The notes under the pieces: generated by a model
Database searches by the model: none
Told to the model about the DNA's origin: nothing
Seen by the model: the letters and a program-made list of their open reading frames with translations, nothing else
Shown: piece by piece, positions 37,360 through 47,016 of the stretch
How the letters are laid out: each line of letters begins with the position of its first letter
Position numbering within the stretch: position 1 is the stretch's first letter
Origin: Lentisalinibacter salinarum
GTDB lineage: Bacteria; Pseudomonadota; Gammaproteobacteria; Steroidobacterales; Woeseiaceae
NCBI RefSeq assembly: GCF_040706555.1
Contig: NZ_JAPDRH010000003.1
Span: forward strand, 496,001 to 560,000
Direction: 5' to 3'
DNA: 64,000 bases
Translations under genes and position numbers: made by a program

Positions 37360-38403
37360 GTGCGTTTCGGTACGGTCCGCCTGCCGCTGCTCCGCCCGCG
37401 AACCGGCGTGGCCGCCGTGATGCGCCAGGTCCTGTATGCGCTCGCGCCCGCGGCCGCGGTCTACGTCTGGTTCTTCGGTCCCGGCCTGCTGTTCAACGTG
37501 CTGGTCGCCGCGGTCTTCTGCCTGGGCAGCGAGGCGCTGATCCTGCGCCTGCGCGGCGTGCCGGTCGCCCCGGCGCTGGAAGACTACAGCGCGGTGGTGA
37601 CGGCGGTGCTTCTCGCCTTCGCCCTGCCCCCGCTCACGCCCTGGTGGGTCACGGCCACCGGCTCCGTATTCGCGATGGTGTTCGCCAAGCATCTCTACGG
37701 TGGCCTGGGCTACAACGTCTTCAATCCGGCGATGGCCGGCTACGTGGCGGTGCTGCTGTCCTTCCCCGTGGCCATGACCGCCTGGCTGCCGCCCCGCATG
37801 GGCGACCTGGACTATGAGGGCCTGTCGCTGCTGGAATCCCTCGGCTACGTGCTGGCGGGGCGCCTGCCGGAGGGTGTCACGCTGGACGCGATCACCCGGG
37901 CGACGCCGCTGGACTCGGTACGCGAGGGCCTGAGGGAGATGCAGATCTTCGCCGAGATCCGCAGCAACCCCCTGTTCGGCGACTTCGGCGGCCGCGGCTG
38001 GGAGTGGATCGACAACTTCATCGCCCTCGGCGGATTCTGGCTGCTGTACCGGGGGATCATCCGCTGGCACATCCCGGTGGCGGTGCTCGCCGGCGTGCTG
38101 GTACCCGCGACCATCGCCTCGATCCTGCAACCCGGCCTCGCTCCCACCCCCGGCTTCCACCTGTTCAGCGGCGCCACGCTGCTCTGCGCCTTCTTCATCG
38201 CCACGGACCCCGTCTCGGCGGCCACCAGCCCCGCCGGCCGCCTGCTGTACGGCTTCGGCATCGGTCTCTTCACCTGGGCGATCCGGACCTGGGGCGGCTA
38301 CCCGGATGGGGTGGCTTTCGCCGTGCTGCTCATGAACATGGCCGTCCCCGCCATCGACCGCTACACGCGCCCGCGCATCGCGGGCCACGGGCGCTCGCCG
38401 TGA
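37360..38403 (+). CDS. rnfD: Rnf electron-transport complex subunit D
   Basis: A 347-residue membrane protein of the NqrB/RnfD family with nine or so helices. The covalent FMN threonine is in FHLFSGATLLCAFFIATD (Ser-Gly-Ala-Thr). Begins at a GTG 4 bases after rnfC stops, and its TGA overlaps the GTG of rnfG. Confidence 0.94.
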   Translation: MRFGTVRLPLLRPRTGVAAVMRQVLYALAPAAAVYVWFFGPGLLFNVLVAAVFCLGSEALILRLRGVPVAPALEDYSAVVTAVLLAFALPPLTPWWVTATGSVFAMVFAKHLYGGLGYNVFNPAMAGYVAVLLSFPVAMTAWLPPRMGDLDYEGLSLLESLGYVLAGRLPEGVTLDAITRATPLDSVREGLREMQIFAEIRSNPLFGDFGGRGWEWIDNFIALGGFWLLYRGIIRWHIPVAVLAGVLVPATIASILQPGLAPTPGFHLFSGATLLCAFFIATDPVSAATSPAGRLLYGFGIGLFTWAIRTWGGYPDGVAFAVLLMNMAVPAIDRYTRPRIAGHGRSP

Positions 38404-39041
38404 GCGACCGGCCGGCCAGCCTGCCGCCCTGGCGCACGGGCCTGGTGCTGGCCGTGTTCGCCGCGTTCTGCGCGGGCGCGGTCTCGCTGACCTGGGAACT
38501 CACCCGGGAGCGTATCGCGGAGAACCGCGCCGCCCTGCGCCAGCAGCGCTTCGCGCCGCTGCTCGAGGGCGTGGCGTGGGACCGCATCACCCTGGACGAC
38601 CCGCTGCGCTTCGAGCCGCCCCACGAACTGCCGGGGAGGCAGCCCGCCCTGGTCTACCGGGCACTGGACCGCGAGCGGACCAGCGCCTGGATCTTCGAAG
38701 TGTCGGCCGATGGCTACTCCGGTCCCATCCGGCTACTGATCGGCCTTCGTCCCGACGGCACCCTCACCGCCGTGCGGGTGCTCGAGCACCGGGAGACGCC
38801 CGGCCTCGGCGACGGCATCGAGGCCTCCCGTTCCGACTGGATCCGCCGCTTCGCGGGACTCTCCCTCGGCGATCCGCCCGCGGACGAATGGGCGCTGCGG
38901 CGTTCCGGTGGCCGTTTCGAGCAATTCACCGGCGCCACCATCACGCCCCGCGCAGTGGTCCGGGCGGTGAAATCCACCTTGTTATACTTCGCCGCTCACC
39001 GGGATGATCTCGAGAAACGCGTGCGGGAGGACGCCGGATGA
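38400..39041 (+). CDS. rnfG: Rnf electron-transport complex subunit G
   Basis: A 213-residue single-membrane-helix subunit with periplasmic FMN-binding domain (NqrC/RnfG). FMN attachment is at the TGATITP motif near residue 182, and HRETPGLGDGIE is the other family hallmark. GTG 38400 overlaps the rnfD stop. Confidence 0.93.
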   Translation: MSDRPASLPPWRTGLVLAVFAAFCAGAVSLTWELTRERIAENRAALRQQRFAPLLEGVAWDRITLDDPLRFEPPHELPGRQPALVYRALDRERTSAWIFEVSADGYSGPIRLLIGLRPDGTLTAVRVLEHRETPGLGDGIEASRSDWIRRFAGLSLGDPPADEWALRRSGGRFEQFTGATITPRAVVRAVKSTLLYFAAHRDDLEKRVREDAG

Positions 39042-39768
39042 GCCAGACCGACGCCGCCACCGTCGGCCAGCAAAGCGACCCGACCGGGGAGAGCGCCGCT
39101 GTGCCCGCCGCCGGCCGCGGTAAGTGGCTGCGCAACGGACTCTGGGACAACAACCCGGGGCTGGTGCAGCTGCTGGGCCTCTGCCCCCTGCTGGCGGTGA
39201 CCACGGGCGCCGTGCACGGACTCGGACTCGGGCTGGCCACCGTGTTCGTCATGACCGCCACCAACGCGCTCGTCTCCCTGCTGCGACGCTCGCTCACCCG
39301 CGAGATCCGCATCGCAGTCTACGTGCTGGTCATCGCCTCGCTGGTGACCTGCGTGGAGATGATCTTCGAGGCCTGGTTTCCCGCGCTGGACCGGGCGCTC
39401 GGCATCTTCATCGCCCTGATCGTGACCAATTGCGCCATCGTCGCGCGCGCAGAGGCCGTGGCCTCGCGTCAGCCGCCGCTGCCCGCCGCCGCCGACGGCC
39501 TGGTGATGGGCCTCGGCTTCGCCTGGGTGCTGGTCGTCGTCGGCGGCATCCGCGAGCTGGTCGGCCGCGGCACCCTGTTCGCCGACTGGCACCTGCTGAC
39601 CGGCGCGGTAGCCGCGCCGTCCGACCAGGCGGGCGCCGGTGGCGGCTTCCTGCTGGCCATATTGCCGCCGGGCGCATTCCTGACCCTCGCCCTGCTGGTG
39701 GCCGGCAAGAACTTCCTGGACAGCCGCCGGCGATCCGTCCCGGCGCTGACAGCCCCGGACGGCGTGCA

Positions 39769-39772
<4 letters not shown>
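39038..39772 (+). CDS. rnfE: Rnf electron-transport complex subunit E
   Basis: A 244-residue membrane subunit homologous to RnfA (six helices). GLWDNNPGLVQLLGLCPLLAVT near residue 34 and IVTNCAIVARAEA. The N-terminal 30 residues are hydrophilic and longer than in E. coli RsxE. ATGA overlap with rnfG; its stop overlaps the nth start. Confidence 0.95.
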
Positions 39773-40415
<643 letters not shown>

Positions 40416-40416
<1 letters not shown>

Positions 40417-40838
40417 TGCTGTTCGGCCAGGACCGCGACGAACTCCGGCGCATGTATGCCGAGGCCTGGCAGAAGGCCACGGAGTCCCGGCCGATGAGCG
40501 CGCTGGAGGCGCAGATCGCCGACGTGGTGGCCGCCCACCCGGAGTATCACGACGCCCTGGCCGACCCGGGGCTCGCGCGGGATTACACGGGTGCGGACGG
40601 GGCTGCCAATCCGTTTCTGCACATGGGGCTGCACATGGCTCTGCGCGAGCAGGTGGCCACGGACCGGCCGGCCGGCGTGCGCACCGTGTTCGACGGGCTG
40701 GCCGCACGGCTCGGCAACGCCCACGAGGCCGAACACCGCATGATCGAATGCCTGGCGGAAGCGCTCTGGGAGGCCCAGCGCGCCGGCACGGCGCCGGAGG
40801 AGAGTGCCTATCTCGAGCGACTGCGCCGGCTGACCTGA
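40416..40838 (+). CDS. DUF1841 family protein
   Basis: A 140-residue soluble protein, unknown function, with the family N-terminus MLFGQDRDELRRMYAEAW and the later NPFLHMGLHMALREQ. TGATG overlap with nth suggests coupled translation. Predicted mainly helical. In other gammaproteobacteria DUF1841 genes also follow nth. Confidence 0.85.
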
Positions 40839-40959
40839 TCGCTTGCGGCGGTGAAATATACGGCCGGCGCGGCCGGTCCTCTGTGATGACGACGGACCGG
40901 AACGCGATGAACCGGATGACGACGACAGCGGCACGGCAGACAGGAAGACGGAAAGGACG

Positions 40960-41862
40960 ATGACGGAGACAGCACGGCAGGAAACCGGGACGCCGAACGG
41001 CAGCGCGCAGCGCGACATCCCCGCAGGCGCCGGCCTCGGCCTGAGGCGGGGCCTCATGCAGTCGCTGTGGGAGCGGCAGCCCGAAGAGATCGACTTCCTG
41101 GAGGTGGCGCCGGAGAACTGGATCGGGGTCGGCGGCCGGCAGGGGCGGCGCTTCCGCGAATTCACCGAACGCTATCCCGTGACCCTGCACGGCCTGTCGC
41201 TGTCGCTGGGCGCGCCCTCTCCCCTGGACGAGGACCTGCTCCGGCGCATCCGCCGCTTCATGGACCGGCACGGCATCACGTTCTACTCCGAGCATCTGAG
41301 TTACTGCGGCGACGACGGGCACCTCTACGACCTGATGCCCATCCCGTTCACCGAGGAGGCCGTGCACTACGTCGCCGCGCGCATCCGCCGCGCCCAGGAG
41401 ATTCTGGGCCAGCGCATCGCGGTGGAGAACGTCTCCTACTACGCCGCCCCGGACCGCTCGCTCAGCGAGGCGGAGTTCGTGCGCGCCGTGCTGGAGGAAG
41501 CCGACTGCGATCTGCTGCTGGACGTGAACAACATCGTGGTGAACGCGATCAACCACGGCTACGACGCGGAGGACTTCCTGGCGGCCATGCCGGACGAGCG
41601 CGTTGCCTACCTGCACGTGGCAGGGCACTACGTGGAGGCCGAGGACCTGCGCGTGGACACCCACGGCGCCGCGGTCAGCGATCCCGTATGGCGGCTGCTG
41701 GCGAAGACCTACGAACGGCTGGGGCCGCTGCCGACGCTGCTGGAACGGGACTTCAACTTCCCGCCCCTGGACGAGTTGCTGGGCGAGCTCAGCCTGGTGC
41801 GCACGCTGCAGCGCGAGCCCGGGGCGCTGGCGGGCATCGAAGCGGAGGCCGCCCGTGTCTGA
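40960..41862 (+). CDS. hvfB: HvfB/DUF692 (MNIO-type) RiPP maturase-like protein
   Basis: A 300-residue multinuclear non-haem iron oxidase of the DUF692/MbnB family, which modify Cys-containing RiPP precursors (methanobactin, bufferin, HvfA types). A TIM-barrel with all expected metal ligands visible: H77, E111/H112, E156, D188, N190, H199, H219, H223, D233, H235 and E262. Start ATG 40960 has AAAGGA just upstream. It overlaps the hvfC start by 8 bases. No precursor-like gene is found upstream or downstream (see findings). Confidence 0.88.
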   Translation: MTETARQETGTPNGSAQRDIPAGAGLGLRRGLMQSLWERQPEEIDFLEVAPENWIGVGGRQGRRFREFTERYPVTLHGLSLSLGAPSPLDEDLLRRIRRFMDRHGITFYSEHLSYCGDDGHLYDLMPIPFTEEAVHYVAARIRRAQEILGQRIAVENVSYYAAPDRSLSEAEFVRAVLEEADCDLLLDVNNIVVNAINHGYDAEDFLAAMPDERVAYLHVAGHYVEAEDLRVDTHGAAVSDPVWRLLAKTYERLGPLPTLLERDFNFPPLDELLGELSLVRTLQREPGALAGIEAEAARV

Positions 41863-42622
41863 ACGCCCGTCCTTCCAGCGCAAGCAGTACGAGTTCGCGG
41901 CCCACATCCGCGACCCGAAAGCCAACCCGGCGCCGGCCGGCATCGAGGACCGCCGCCTCGCGATCTACCGCGACCTCTTCTTCGGCAATATCTCCGGGCT
42001 GCTCGCGGCCACCTTCCGGGTAACCAGACGCGTCCTTGACGACGACCAGTGGAACGCGCTGGTGCGCGACTTCATCGCCCGCCACGAATCGCACACGCCC
42101 CTGTTCCTGCACATGCCCCGGGAGTTCGTCGAGTTCCTGGAACACGAGCGCGACGAGCCCGCCGACCCTCCGTTCCTGCATGCGCTGGCGCACTACGAGT
42201 GGGTGGGGCTGGCGCTGTCCATCGAGGAGGAGGACCCGGACCTGGCCGGCGTGGATCGGGCGGCGGATCTGCTGACGGGCGTACCCGTCGTCTCGCCGCT
42301 CGCGTGGCTGTGCGGCTATCCCTTCCCGGTACACCGCATCGGCCCGGAGTTCCGGCCGGAGGAGCCCGATGCGCAACCGACCTGGCTGGTGGTCTATCGC
42401 CGGCTCGACGACCGCATGGGCTTCCTGGAACTGAACGCCGCCACCGCGCGCCTGTTCGAACTGGCGCGCGACAACGAGGCCGGCCGCACGGGCCGGGAAC
42501 TCGCCGAGACCGTCGCCGCGGAGATCGGCCACCCGCAGCCGGAGGCCGTGATCGCGGGCGCCCGCGACACGCTCGAGGAGATGGGGCGCCTGGATATCAT
42601 CCTCGGTGTCCGCGGGGACTGA
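41855..42622 (+). CDS. hvfC: HvfC/DUF2063 maturation partner protein
   Basis: A 255-residue partner of the MNIO enzyme; DUF2063 proteins (BufC/HvfC) are thought to recruit the precursor. The N-terminal DUF2063 part has SFQRKQYEFAAHIRDP, IYRDLFFGNISGLLAATF. The C-terminal part is the second conserved domain. GTG 41855 is preceded by GGAGG seven bases upstream. Overlaps hvfB by 8 bases; hvfX is 28 bases downstream. Confidence 0.85.
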   Translation: MSERPSFQRKQYEFAAHIRDPKANPAPAGIEDRRLAIYRDLFFGNISGLLAATFRVTRRVLDDDQWNALVRDFIARHESHTPLFLHMPREFVEFLEHERDEPADPPFLHALAHYEWVGLALSIEEEDPDLAGVDRAADLLTGVPVVSPLAWLCGYPFPVHRIGPEFRPEEPDAQPTWLVVYRRLDDRMGFLELNAATARLFELARDNEAGRTGRELAETVAAEIGHPQPEAVIAGARDTLEEMGRLDIILGVRGD

Positions 42623-42650
42623 ACCACAGACGAAGCAGAAAGAGAGACTC

Positions 42651-43268
42651 ATGATCGGATTGCTGAACCGCCTGCAGAACCTGCTGGACGCCACGAAGGC
42701 CGTCGACTTTCTGGGCCCGCTGGCGCTGCGCCTGTACCTGGTGCCCGTATTCTGGGTGGCCGGCACCAACAAGCTCTCCAGCATGGACGACATCATCCGC
42801 TGGTTCGGCAACCCGGACTGGGGACTCGGACTGCCGTTCCCGACGCTCATGGCCTGGCTGGCCACCGGCGCGGAGGTGGCCGGCGCCGTCCTGCTGCTGA
42901 TCGGTTTCGCCGTGCGCTGGATCTCCATCCCGCTGATGGTGACCATGCTGGTGGCCGCCTTCGGCGTGCACTGGAAGAACGGCTGGCAGGCCGTGCACGA
43001 CCCGAGGAGCCCGTTCCCGGCAGAGAACATCGACGGCGCCATGCAACGGCTGGACAAGGCGAAGGAACTGCTGCGCGAGCACGGCAACTACGACTGGCTG
43101 ACGGAGACCGGCAGCCTGGTGGTCTCGAACAACGGTATCGAGTGGGCGGCCACCTACTTCGTGATGCTGCTGGCGCTGTTCTTCACCGGCGCCGGCCGCT
43201 ACGCCAGCGTCGATTACTGGATCGCGAGACGGTTCCGGCCGCAGCGAGCGGCCGTGACTGCGTCCTAG
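42651..43268 (+). CDS. hvfX: HvfX/DoxX family membrane protein
   Basis: A 205-residue membrane protein with four predicted helices, of the DoxX family commonly associated with bufferin/Hvf clusters. VPVFWVAGTNKLSS and GAEVAGAVLLLIGFAVR are the hallmarks. A hydrophilic insert of about 50 residues (near 118-165) separates the third and fourth helices. Its TAG shares CTAG (43265-43268) with the convergent lpdA. Confidence 0.82.
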   Translation: MIGLLNRLQNLLDATKAVDFLGPLALRLYLVPVFWVAGTNKLSSMDDIIRWFGNPDWGLGLPFPTLMAWLATGAEVAGAVLLLIGFAVRWISIPLMVTMLVAAFGVHWKNGWQAVHDPRSPFPAENIDGAMQRLDKAKELLREHGNYDWLTETGSLVVSNNGIEWAATYFVMLLALFFTGAGRYASVDYWIARRFRPQRAAVTAS

Positions 43269-45124
43269 CGGTCCTTACTGCGCGGCATGTAGAGATCCGT
43301 CAGCGTGCCCTCCCAGGCCTCGGCCGCCATGGCCACGGTCTCCGAAAGGGTCGGGTGGGGATGGATAGTCAGGCCGATATCGGCCGCGTCGGCGCCCATC
43401 TCGATGGCCAGCGCCGTCTCCGCGATCAGGTCGCCGGCGTTGGTGCCGACGATACCGGCACCCAGCAGGCGGTTGGTCGACTTGTCGAACAGGAGCTTGG
43501 TAAAGCCCTCGTCCCGCCCAATGGCCAGTGAGCGCCCGCTGGCCGCCCAGGGGAACTGGGCCTTGCCATAATCGACCCCCTGCTCTTTCGCCTCCGTCTC
43601 GGTGAGTCCCACCCAGGCCACCTCGGGATCGGTATAGGCCACCGAAGGGATCACCCGGGCGTCGAAGGCGCTCTTCTCGCCGGCCGCCGCCTCGGCCGCC
43701 ACCTTGCCCTCGTGGGTGGCCTTGTGGGCCAGCATGGGCTGGCCGACGACATCGCCGATGGCGTAGATGTGCGGCACGTTCGTGCGCATCTGTTTGTCCA
43801 CCGGGATGATGCCGCGCTCGTCCACCTCGACGCCCGCCTTGTCCGCGTCCAGCCGGTCGCCGTTCGCCCGCCGGCCGACGGCCACCAGCACCCGGTCCCA
43901 GAGCCCCGGCTCCGGCGCGCCTTCGCCTTCGAAGCTGACCCGGACGCCGGCCTCCCGGCTCTCCATGCCGGACACGCTCACGCCCAGCAAAATTTTCTCG
44001 TAGCGGCTCTTCATGCGCTTCGCCAGCGGACGCACCAGGTCCGGGTCGGCCCCGGGCATCAGCTGTTTCATCAGCTCCACCACGGTGACCTTCACGCCCA
44101 GCGCGTCGTAGACGCAGGCCATCTCCAGTCCGATGATGCCGCCGCCCACCACCAGCAGGCGCTCGGGCAGTGGCGCCAGCTCCAGCGCGCCGGTCGAGTC
44201 GACGATGCGCTCGTCGTCCGGCAGGCCGGGGATGCGGCTGGGCTCGGAACCCGCCGCGATGACGCAGTGCTCGAACGCGATCACCCGGCGGCCGTCGTCG
44301 TTCTCCACGGCCAGCCGATGGGGCGACAGAAAGCGGCCGGTGCCGTGAACCACCTGCACCTTGCGCTGCTTCGCCAGGCCGGTGAGCCCGTCGGTGAGCC
44401 GCTTGACGGCGCCGGACTTCCATTCACCGAGTCGCGCGGCGTCGATCTCGGGCTCGCCGAAGCGGATGCCGTGCTCGCCCATCTCGGCGGCTTCCTCGAT
44501 GACCCGGGCGGCATGCAGCAGCGCCTTGGAGGGGATGCAGCCCACGTTCAGGCAGACGCCGCCCAGCACCGGCCAGCGCTCGACCAGCGTCACCCGCAGG
44601 CCCAGATCTGCCGCGCGGAACGCAGCCGCGTAGCCACCCGGCCCGGCGCCCAGCACGACGAGGTCCGTCTCCAGGTCCGCGTCGGTCTCGTCGCGGGCCG
44701 CCTTCGGCGCTTCGCGGCGGCGGGACGAACGGTCTGCCGGGCCGGACGCCTGCCCGTCCCGTTCTCCTGCTTCTGCTTCGTCCTCGGCCTCCGCGACCGC
44801 TGCCTCGTCGGTCCGGGCCTCATCGGTGTCGCTCTCTCCGCTCTCACCGTCGTCGGGGGGCGCGTCTTCCGCCTCGTCAGCCGCGCCGGCCAGGCGCAGG
44901 AGTTCGCTGCCCTCGGAGACCTTGTCGCCGGTCTTCACCAGCACGGACTCGACCCGGCCGCCCCGGGGCGCCGGCAGGTCCATGCTCGCCTTGTCCGTCT
45001 CCAGCGTGACGATGGGGTCCTCGGCGGCGATCTCGTCGCCCTCGCTCACGTGCACCTCGATCACGTCGACCTCGTCGAAGTCGCCGATATCGGGCACGCG
45101 GATGATGTGGCCGTCTTCGCTCAT
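43265..45124 (-). CDS. lpdA: Dihydrolipoamide dehydrogenase with N-terminal lipoyl domain
   Basis: E3 subunit of pyruvate dehydrogenase, 619 residues, longer than E. coli Lpd (474) because a lipoyl domain (1-80, lipoyl lysine K45 in ETDKASMD) and an acidic linker (about 80-150) precede the flavoprotein. The redox disulfide is CLNVGC; the active-site base lies in HPHPTLSE. ATG 45124 is preceded by aceF after 40 bases. Part of aceE-aceF-lpdA. The lipoylated E3 is a known variant in some proteobacteria. Confidence 0.93.
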   Translation of the reverse strand: MSEDGHIIRVPDIGDFDEVDVIEVHVSEGDEIAAEDPIVTLETDKASMDLPAPRGGRVESVLVKTGDKVSEGSELLRLAGAADEAEDAPPDDGESGESDTDEARTDEAAVAEAEDEAEAGERDGQASGPADRSSRRREAPKAARDETDADLETDLVVLGAGPGGYAAAFRAADLGLRVTLVERWPVLGGVCLNVGCIPSKALLHAARVIEEAAEMGEHGIRFGEPEIDAARLGEWKSGAVKRLTDGLTGLAKQRKVQVVHGTGRFLSPHRLAVENDDGRRVIAFEHCVIAAGSEPSRIPGLPDDERIVDSTGALELAPLPERLLVVGGGIIGLEMACVYDALGVKVTVVELMKQLMPGADPDLVRPLAKRMKSRYEKILLGVSVSGMESREAGVRVSFEGEGAPEPGLWDRVLVAVGRRANGDRLDADKAGVEVDERGIIPVDKQMRTNVPHIYAIGDVVGQPMLAHKATHEGKVAAEAAAGEKSAFDARVIPSVAYTDPEVAWVGLTETEAKEQGVDYGKAQFPWAASGRSLAIGRDEGFTKLLFDKSTNRLLGAGIVGTNAGDLIAETALAIEMGADAADIGLTIHPHPTLSETVAMAAEAWEGTLTDLYMPRSKDR

Positions 45125-45164
45125 GGCGCCGAGGCGGTGATCGTGTTGGTCATGGCGGTCATGC

Positions 45165-47006
45165 TCAGGGGATGGCTTCGAGCAGACCGCCGACGTCGCC
45201 CAGGGCGCCGGACAGCCAGGTGGTGAAGCGGGCCGCGTCCGCACCGTCGATCACCCGGTGATCGTACGACAGCGACAGCGGCAGCATCAGGCGCGGTTTG
45301 AACTCCCGCCCGTTCCAGACCGGCTGCATGCTCGAGCGGGAAACGCCGAGTATGGCGACCTCCGGGGCATTGATGATCGGCGTGAAAGCCGTGCCGCCGA
45401 TGCCGCCGAGGCTGGAGACCGTGAAGGTGCCGCCCTGCATCTGCTCGGCGCTGAGCTTGCCTTCCCGCGCCGCGGCGGACAGCTCCGCCAGATCGCCGGC
45501 GAGCTCGTAGACGTCCTTGCGGTCGGCGTCCCGGATGACGGGAACCACCAGGCCGTTCGGCGTATCGGCGGCGAAACCGATATGAAAGTAGTGCTTGAAC
45601 ACCAGGTGTTCCCCGTCCGGATGCAGGGAGCTGTTGAAGCGCGGAAACTCCTTCAGCGCCTGCACGCAGGCCTTGATGATGAACGCGAGCGGCGTCAGCT
45701 TGATCCCGCGCTCCGCCGCCGTGCCTTTCAGTTCCTGGCGCCGTTCCTCCATTTCGGTGATGTCGGCGAGGTCGTGCTGGGTGACGTGGGGCAGGTTCAG
45801 CCACGACGCCTGCAGCCGGCGTGCGGAGATCTTGCGGATCCGGCCGAGCGGCTGGGTCGCCACGTCACCGTACTTCGCGAAATCCACCTCCGGGACCGAC
45901 GGCAGCGCGCCACCCGCGGCGGCCTCGCCGCCGCCCTGCAGCGTCTTCTTGACCCACGACTTCACGTCCTCGGCCAGAATCCGGCCCTTGCGCCCGGTGC
46001 CGTCGACACGGACCAGGTCGACGCCCAGCTCCCGCGCCAGCTTGCGGACGGACGGGCTCGCATGGGCGCGGGAGAAACCCGCCTCGTCGATGGCCGGGAA
46101 TCCGGAGGGCACGTCCCGGCGTTCGTCGGCGGAATCGGCCCGCTCGCGGCGGCCGCTGCCGGCCTGCTTTCGGGGGGACACCGCCGACTCCGTCCCTCGG
46201 CGTTTCCTGTCGGCCTCGCCGCCGCCTTCGCCATCGTCCACCGTGCGTTCCGCCTCGGCTTCCCTGGCGGTCTCGTCCGCCTGATCGGCCTGCGCGGTCT
46301 CGTCGCCGTCGCCGCCATCCTGACCGGCGCCATTGCCGGTCAGCAGCGTCAGGATCTCGTCGCCGGAACTCACCTTGTCACCGACGCTCACCACGACCTC
46401 CGCCACGCGGCCCGCCGCCGGCGATGGAACGTCCATGGAGGCCTTGTCGGTCTCGAGGGTCAGCAGCGGGTCCTCTTCGGCCACCTCGTCGCCCTCGCCG
46501 ACGTGGACCTCGATCACGTCCACCTCGTCGAAGTCGCCGAGGTCCGGCACCTCGACCTTGCGCCGCCCCGGCTCGGCTACCGTATCGCCACCCGACTCTC
46601 CACCCGATCTGTCATCCGATCTGCCATCCGACTCACCGCCGCCGGATCGATCATCGTCGGCAGGGGACTTCCCGTCTCCGGCGTCGGTCCCGTCATCGGT
46701 GGCGCCGGCCTTGCCGTCGCCGGCGCTCGCCTCCTCGTCGCCCGAGGAGTCCTCCTCTCCGCCTCCGCTCGTCTCGACCACGGCGATGAGGTCGCCCTCG
46801 TTCACCGTGTCGCCCGACGAGACGCTGACCTCGACCACCTTGCCGGCCGCGGTGCTCGGGACGTCCATGGACGCCTTGTCGGTCTCCAGCACGATCAGGC
46901 CGTCTTCCACCTCGACCGTGTCGCCGGCGGAGACCAGCACCTCGATGACGTCGACATCGGAGAAGTCGCCGAGATCGGGGACGCGAATTTCCTTGCGTTC
47001 AGCCAT
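45165..47006 (-). CDS. aceF: Pyruvate dehydrogenase complex dihydrolipoyl acetyltransferase (E2)
   Basis: E2 core of pyruvate dehydrogenase, 613 residues: two lipoyl domains (1-80, K44; 149-228, K188), a peripheral-subunit-binding domain (about 320-355, ASPSVRKLARELGVDLVRVDGTGRKGRI) and the catalytic domain (about 385-613) with HRVIDG active-site motif. Linkers are unusually rich in Asp, Glu, Gly and Ser, not Ala/Pro. Stop is 40 bases from lpdA; start is 10 bases after aceE stop. Confidence 0.95.
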   Translation of the reverse strand: MAERKEIRVPDLGDFSDVDVIEVLVSAGDTVEVEDGLIVLETDKASMDVPSTAAGKVVEVSVSSGDTVNEGDLIAVVETSGGGEEDSSGDEEASAGDGKAGATDDGTDAGDGKSPADDDRSGGGESDGRSDDRSGGESGGDTVAEPGRRKVEVPDLGDFDEVDVIEVHVGEGDEVAEEDPLLTLETDKASMDVPSPAAGRVAEVVVSVGDKVSSGDEILTLLTGNGAGQDGGDGDETAQADQADETAREAEAERTVDDGEGGGEADRKRRGTESAVSPRKQAGSGRRERADSADERRDVPSGFPAIDEAGFSRAHASPSVRKLARELGVDLVRVDGTGRKGRILAEDVKSWVKKTLQGGGEAAAGGALPSVPEVDFAKYGDVATQPLGRIRKISARRLQASWLNLPHVTQHDLADITEMEERRQELKGTAAERGIKLTPLAFIIKACVQALKEFPRFNSSLHPDGEHLVFKHYFHIGFAADTPNGLVVPVIRDADRKDVYELAGDLAELSAAAREGKLSAEQMQGGTFTVSSLGGIGGTAFTPIINAPEVAILGVSRSSMQPVWNGREFKPRLMLPLSLSYDHRVIDGADAARFTTWLSGALGDVGGLLEAIP

Positions 47007-47016
47007 GGCGCCGCCC

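Noticed and set aside
40839..40959. Possible promoter (TATACG) before hvfB
   Set aside because: No -35 at a suitable distance.
40886..40963. 25-codon frame ending in an ATGA overlap with hvfB, tested as a RiPP precursor
   Set aside because: No signal peptide, no cysteine, no Shine-Dalgarno; unlike known HvfA/BufA precursors of about 90 residues.
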